This document shows, piece after piece, positions 60,929-64,000 of a DNA stretch of 64,000 bases (positions are counted from its first letter, which is position 1; each line of letters opens with the position of its first letter). This stretch comes from Bacteroidota bacterium. Its GTDB lineage: Bacteria; Bacteroidota; Bacteroidia; CAILMK01; JACPUW01. The notes under the pieces are model-generated. The model ran no database searches and was not told the origin of the DNA. It saw nothing but the letters and a program-made list of their open reading frames with translations. The position numbers were made by a program, and so were the translations under genes. Where the stretch lies: positions 1 to 64,000 of the forward strand of contig JACPUW010000020.1 of NCBI GenBank assembly GCA_016192035.1, in the 5' to 3' direction.

Positions 60929-63900
60929 TTAATCCGCTACCTCAAACAGCCATCGGTACTTGTGCCCATCCTCTAATTCTACTACCAGTACATAGCAGCC
61001 GCCATCCAGTTGTTTTGTGTTAATAACCAACTTGTTAATACCGATTTGGGCTTTGCCGTCAAATATGGGCAACACCAGTCGGCCACCCATGTCATAGGCA
61101 CTCACCCGCATGATGCCGCCCTGGGCCATTTCTAGGTCTATGTGGGCGGTACCAAAAGATGGGTTGGGGTATATGGAAGCGCTTACCCTGGGCAGTTCGC
61201 CCACCCATGTCACATCGATATACACGGAATCAAGCTGTTCATTGGTGCAGCCATTGCTACCGGTTACCGTAAGGCGCACATATACCCATCCTTTTTTTAT
61301 GGCGTAGGTATGGGTTTCGTTTTTCTTGCTTGACTTGGTGCCATCGCCAAAATCCCATTCATAGCTCGATAGGGATATGTCGTTGGGCGACACCATTATC
61401 GTGGCCCCGGTAAGCTCTAGGGTAAAACTGGCGTTTGGGCCCTCTTGCACCACCACCGTTTTGCTCGCCGAATCGCGGCAACCCAGGTTGTCGGCTAACA
61501 GCCAAACCTTGTATGTGCCGGAGTTTTCGTAAGCATGGCCGGGGGTTTTATCTGTTGAGTTGCCATTTCCAAAATCCCAGGCGTAGGTGGCATTTCCCGT
61601 TGTATTGTTCACTATTCCAAGGTCATCGCCTTCGCAAACATTGGTTTTTAGTTCAAATGCCACGGCGGGTTTTTCACCCACGGTCAGGGTTTTTTCGGCT
61701 GTGTCGGCGCAGCCTGCCGCCGTGCCCGCTATCAGGCGTACGGTGTAACTTCCTTCCTGGCTATACTCAGTCGTGGGTTTGGCCTTTGTGGCCGTTTTGC
61801 CATTGCCAAAATCCCAGGTCCTGTTTTCGATGTCGGTGCTTTCATCCGTAAAATTGACTGGTTGGCCCACGCAACGCCCAGAAAAACTGAACGCTGCCAC
61901 AGGGTAGGCCCATATGTCCAGCGCAAGGGAACCGGTATCGCTGCAGCCCATATTATTGGATTCAATTACCTGCAAACTGGCTTTTCCCGCATTGTCCCAG
62001 CGTATGTCAACCGAATGGGATCCCAACCCTGACTTGACTGTGCCGCCCACTACGGTCCAGGTATAGGTATTGCCCGGGTTGTCGGTGGTGAGATAGCTGT
62101 GTTTGGTGCCGGCACATACCAGGGTGTCGCCGCTCAACACCACGGTAGGAGAGGGCACCACGCTAATGCTTACCTCTCCTGTGGCGCTGCAGCCTGTTAG
62201 GTCTATGGTCTGTACAAGGGTGTACACCGTGCTTGCCTGGGGCATTACACTGGGGTTTGATTTGGTGGAAACAAATCCTGAAGGGTTGCTGGACCAGGCA
62301 TAGCTGTTGCCCGTGACTGCTGACTGGCCCAGTACCACGCCATCGCCCTGGCATATGGAGGTGTCTCTTCCGGCATATAGGCTGGGGCCTGCGTTTACCA
62401 CCACATACACCGTATCTCGATTGGTGCATCCCGTGGTTTTTTGTACCACTTGTTGTACGTAATGAGTAGAAGAAGTGGGTTTTACGTAAATCCTTGATTC
62501 GGTAGATACGGCTGTGTTAGAAGCGTCAAACCAAGTGTAGGTCACGGCGCTGGACGGGGGTAAACCCAGCCTGGCAGAGTCACCGTAGCAAAACTCCTTG
62601 TCGGTACCCCCATTTACATAAGGCAGGGCACTAAAAGCCCTTTTGGTTTCAAAGGCATCGTTAAATGTAAAGCCATCGGTGCCGCTATTGGGGTCTGAAG
62701 TCCATGCCTTGAAAGTTACCGGATTAGATGCCTTGAACATTTTGGTGGCCAGCAGTAAGGTATCAGTTTCCAATGGTTTGAGCGTGCCGCTCCAGCTATA
62801 GGGCGTTTGTGCCGTGCCGTTCATGCTCCACTCTATGGTGGCGCTTACCAGGTTGTTCGTGCCAAAGTTCTTTAGCACCACACGTATATCCTGTTGCCCT
62901 TCACAGGTACCGTTTTTGGGTTCTGAAAAATCGGCAATTCCAGCGTCAATGGCTTGTGCGTCAAACTCATCAGCACCAATATCAGGCAAAGTGGAATTGC
63001 GGGTTTGCCCGTCATAGTCCAGGCCCACGCCCACCACTGGCGTACCCGCGCCATTGAGAGAGGTGTTGCGGGCATGCAGGTCGGTAGCCGACACGTAGTA
63101 GGGGTTCATGCTCAACGAGTTTGTATCGGTCTTTCCGCCTTTTTTATAGGCATCCAGGGTTTTGTACCACTTGCCGCTAAACCTACCTAGCCGGGGGCTA
63201 TTGGTTATGTAGTTGTTGTAGTCACTGCGGCTAACGTGAGATTTGAGCGGGATAATGAACACCTGCCCACTGTCCATGGCTATGTTGTTGTTGAGCAATT
63301 GAAGGCCGCCTACACCTGAAGTACCGGTCTGTATGCCAATGTTTCCCGTATTGGTGCCCCTAAATGACAGGCTATTGAATACTATGCGCTGGTTGTAGGT
63401 ATTGTTTGCATACACGCCCACGCCATTTCTCCTCACCAGCATATTGTTGGCCACCAATCCGGGCTCTTTGGCCTTGGAATCGCAGTTTTCTAGGCTTATT
63501 CCCCTTTCGGCGTTGTTGTCCGCTATGTAGTTTCCTTCCACCACTATCTCCTTGTCACAGTAGGTCAGTCCTATGTTAAAGGTGCCCGATAGGGTGTTTC
63601 TTACATTCTTAAAGGTGTTGTTGCGCACTTCAGCCCCATCGTTGTAGAGCAGGTGTACCGCCGAAACATAGGCACTGTCAAAGGTGTTTCCCTGCACTAC
63701 GGTGCCGGTTTCAGGCGTGGCATCCACCCCGGTGTAGAGCATATTGTAGGTGCCGTGCTTTATATAGTTGTTTAAGAATACATTGCCCGTATCCCGGCTT
63801 TGGTCTGACCATATATTCACCCCGCTGGCATTGTTAGAGGTTACCGCTGTGGCTATCATGGCGCAGTTGCTAAAAGTGTTGTCATGTGCCCCATTCAGTA

Positions 63901-64000
63901 TATGCACCACCTGGGCATAAGTATTGGTGCCTGTCCGCCTAAAGGTTATCCATTTGAAAGTGCAGTTGTCGGCCCCGCGCAACTGTATGGCCGCGTTGTT
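60929..64000 (-). CDS. T9SS-exported beta-helix/PKD surface protein (3' part)
   Basis: More than 1020 residues are visible; the frame continues across the right window edge, so the N terminus is missing. The first part is a right-handed beta-helix of NosD/polysaccharide-lyase type (repeats such as VVQGNTFDSAYVSAVHLLYND). After it come a CARDB-like domain (IDAGIADFSEP..., EIEWSMNGTAQ-like), several Ig/PKD modules (WDFGNGKTATKAKP, WDFGNGNSTDKTPG, WDFGDGTKSSKK), and a C-terminal T9SS sorting domain (VSASIYPNPSFGTAHIDL...QLDGGCYVLVVELEDG). It would act at the cell surface as an adhesin or carbohydrate-binding protein. The ligand is unknown. Confidence 0.9.
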   Translation of the reverse strand, partial: NNAAIQLRGADNCTFKWITFRRTGTNTYAQVVHILNGAHDNTFSNCAMIATAVTSNNASGVNIWSDQSRDTGNVFLNNYIKHGTYNMLYTGVDATPETGTVVQGNTFDSAYVSAVHLLYNDGAEVRNNTFKNVRNTLSGTFNIGLTYCDKEIVVEGNYIADNNAERGISLENCDSKAKEPGLVANNMLVRRNGVGVYANNTYNQRIVFNSLSFRGTNTGNIGIQTGTSGVGGLQLLNNNIAMDSGQVFIIPLKSHVSRSDYNNYITNSPRLGRFSGKWYKTLDAYKKGGKTDTNSLSMNPYYVSATDLHARNTSLNGAGTPVVGVGLDYDGQTRNSTLPDIGADEFDAQAIDAGIADFSEPKNGTCEGQQDIRVVLKNFGTNNLVSATIEWSMNGTAQTPYSWSGTLKPLETDTLLLATKMFKASNPVTFKAWTSDPNSGTDGFTFNDAFETKRAFSALPYVNGGTDKEFCYGDSARLGLPPSSAVTYTWFDASNTAVSTESRIYVKPTSSTHYVQQVVQKTTGCTNRDTVYVVVNAGPSLYAGRDTSICQGDGVVLGQSAVTGNSYAWSSNPSGFVSTKSNPSVMPQASTVYTLVQTIDLTGCSATGEVSISVVPSPTVVLSGDTLVCAGTKHSYLTTDNPGNTYTWTVVGGTVKSGLGSHSVDIRWDNAGKASLQVIESNNMGCSDTGSLALDIWAYPVAAFSFSGRCVGQPVNFTDESTDIENRTWDFGNGKTATKAKPTTEYSQEGSYTVRLIAGTAAGCADTAEKTLTVGEKPAVAFELKTNVCEGDDLGIVNNTTGNATYAWDFGNGNSTDKTPGHAYENSGTYKVWLLADNLGCRDSASKTVVVQEGPNASFTLELTGATIMVSPNDISLSSYEWDFGDGTKSSKKNETHTYAIKKGWVYVRLTVTGSNGCTNEQLDSVYIDVTWVGELPRVSASIYPNPSFGTAHIDLEMAQGGIMRVSAYDMGGRLVLPIFDGKAQIGINKLVINTKQLDGGCYVLVVELEDGHKYRWLFEVAD

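Overview
The window reads as a chromosomal segment of a member of the Bacteroidota of moderate G+C content; family and genus cannot be set from sequence alone. The evidence is: proteins ending in type IX secretion (T9SS) type A sorting domains (both window ends and the 34457-37504 protein); many upstream regions with the Bacteroidota -7 element TAnnTTTG and no clear Shine-Dalgarno; and families typical of the phylum (PhoR/PhoB-like pairs, OstA-like protein, DUF1361, parallel beta-helix and PKD cell-surface proteins).

Layout. 1-5.3 kb: end of a T9SS surface protein, kbl, an MFS exporter, gabD. 5.3-7.3 kb: an A+T-rich AIPR-family defence gene. 7.4-13.9 kb: MFS, DUF1361/dgkA, a nucleoid-associated protein, a TPR protein, rpiB plus a cysteine-less LutB-like protein. 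14-17.9 kb: glycosyltransferase/acyltransferase pair, a gene-free stretch, a vapBC-type toxin-antitoxin pair, an IS1595 remnant and a SprT-like gene. 17.9-27.2 kb: OstA-like and barrel envelope proteins, tRNA-Lys, GNAT, SDR, argS, L,D-transpeptidase-like. 27.4-31.1 kb: a four-gene operon (Rpe-CBS fusion, DAHP synthase, purK, purE). 31.1-34.3 kb: OmpA fragment and a two-gene cassette for secreted proteins. 34.5-50.5 kb: beta-helix protein, PhoR/PhoB-like pair, comEC, enoyl-CoA hydratase, amidase, thioesterase, ABC-F, Xre/RES toxin-antitoxin pair, a second two-component pair. 50.5-57.6 kb: an accessory island. 57.5-64 kb: rpe, pnp, rpsO and a large PKD/beta-helix surface protein cut by the window end.

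The accessory island is the most unusual part. It consists of two units in tandem, each beginning with repeat R1 and ending with repeat R2; R2 is the 3' end of rpe plus its downstream flank. The first unit carries an A+T-rich restriction-modification operon (controller, endonuclease, C5 methyltransferase). That operon lies between a hairpin followed by GTTATGCC and a downstream GGCATAAC site with attC-like arms, so it looks like an integron gene cassette with no integrase in view. The second unit carries a two-gene cassette: a small exported peptide with a C-x6-C motif, a hairpin, then a large exported protein with an N-terminal DCxxC motif. A related cassette with the same layout occurs at 32.5-34.3 kb, suggesting a peptide/partner system that I do not recognise as described.

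The second candidate novelty is the Rpe-CBS operon. An epimerase-like TIM barrel retaining the metal ligands is fused to a KdsD/KpsF-like CBS pair and translationally coupled to DAHP synthase, then purK and purE. This suggests a sensor-controlled branch point drawing pentose phosphates toward aromatic and purine synthesis; that function is inference.
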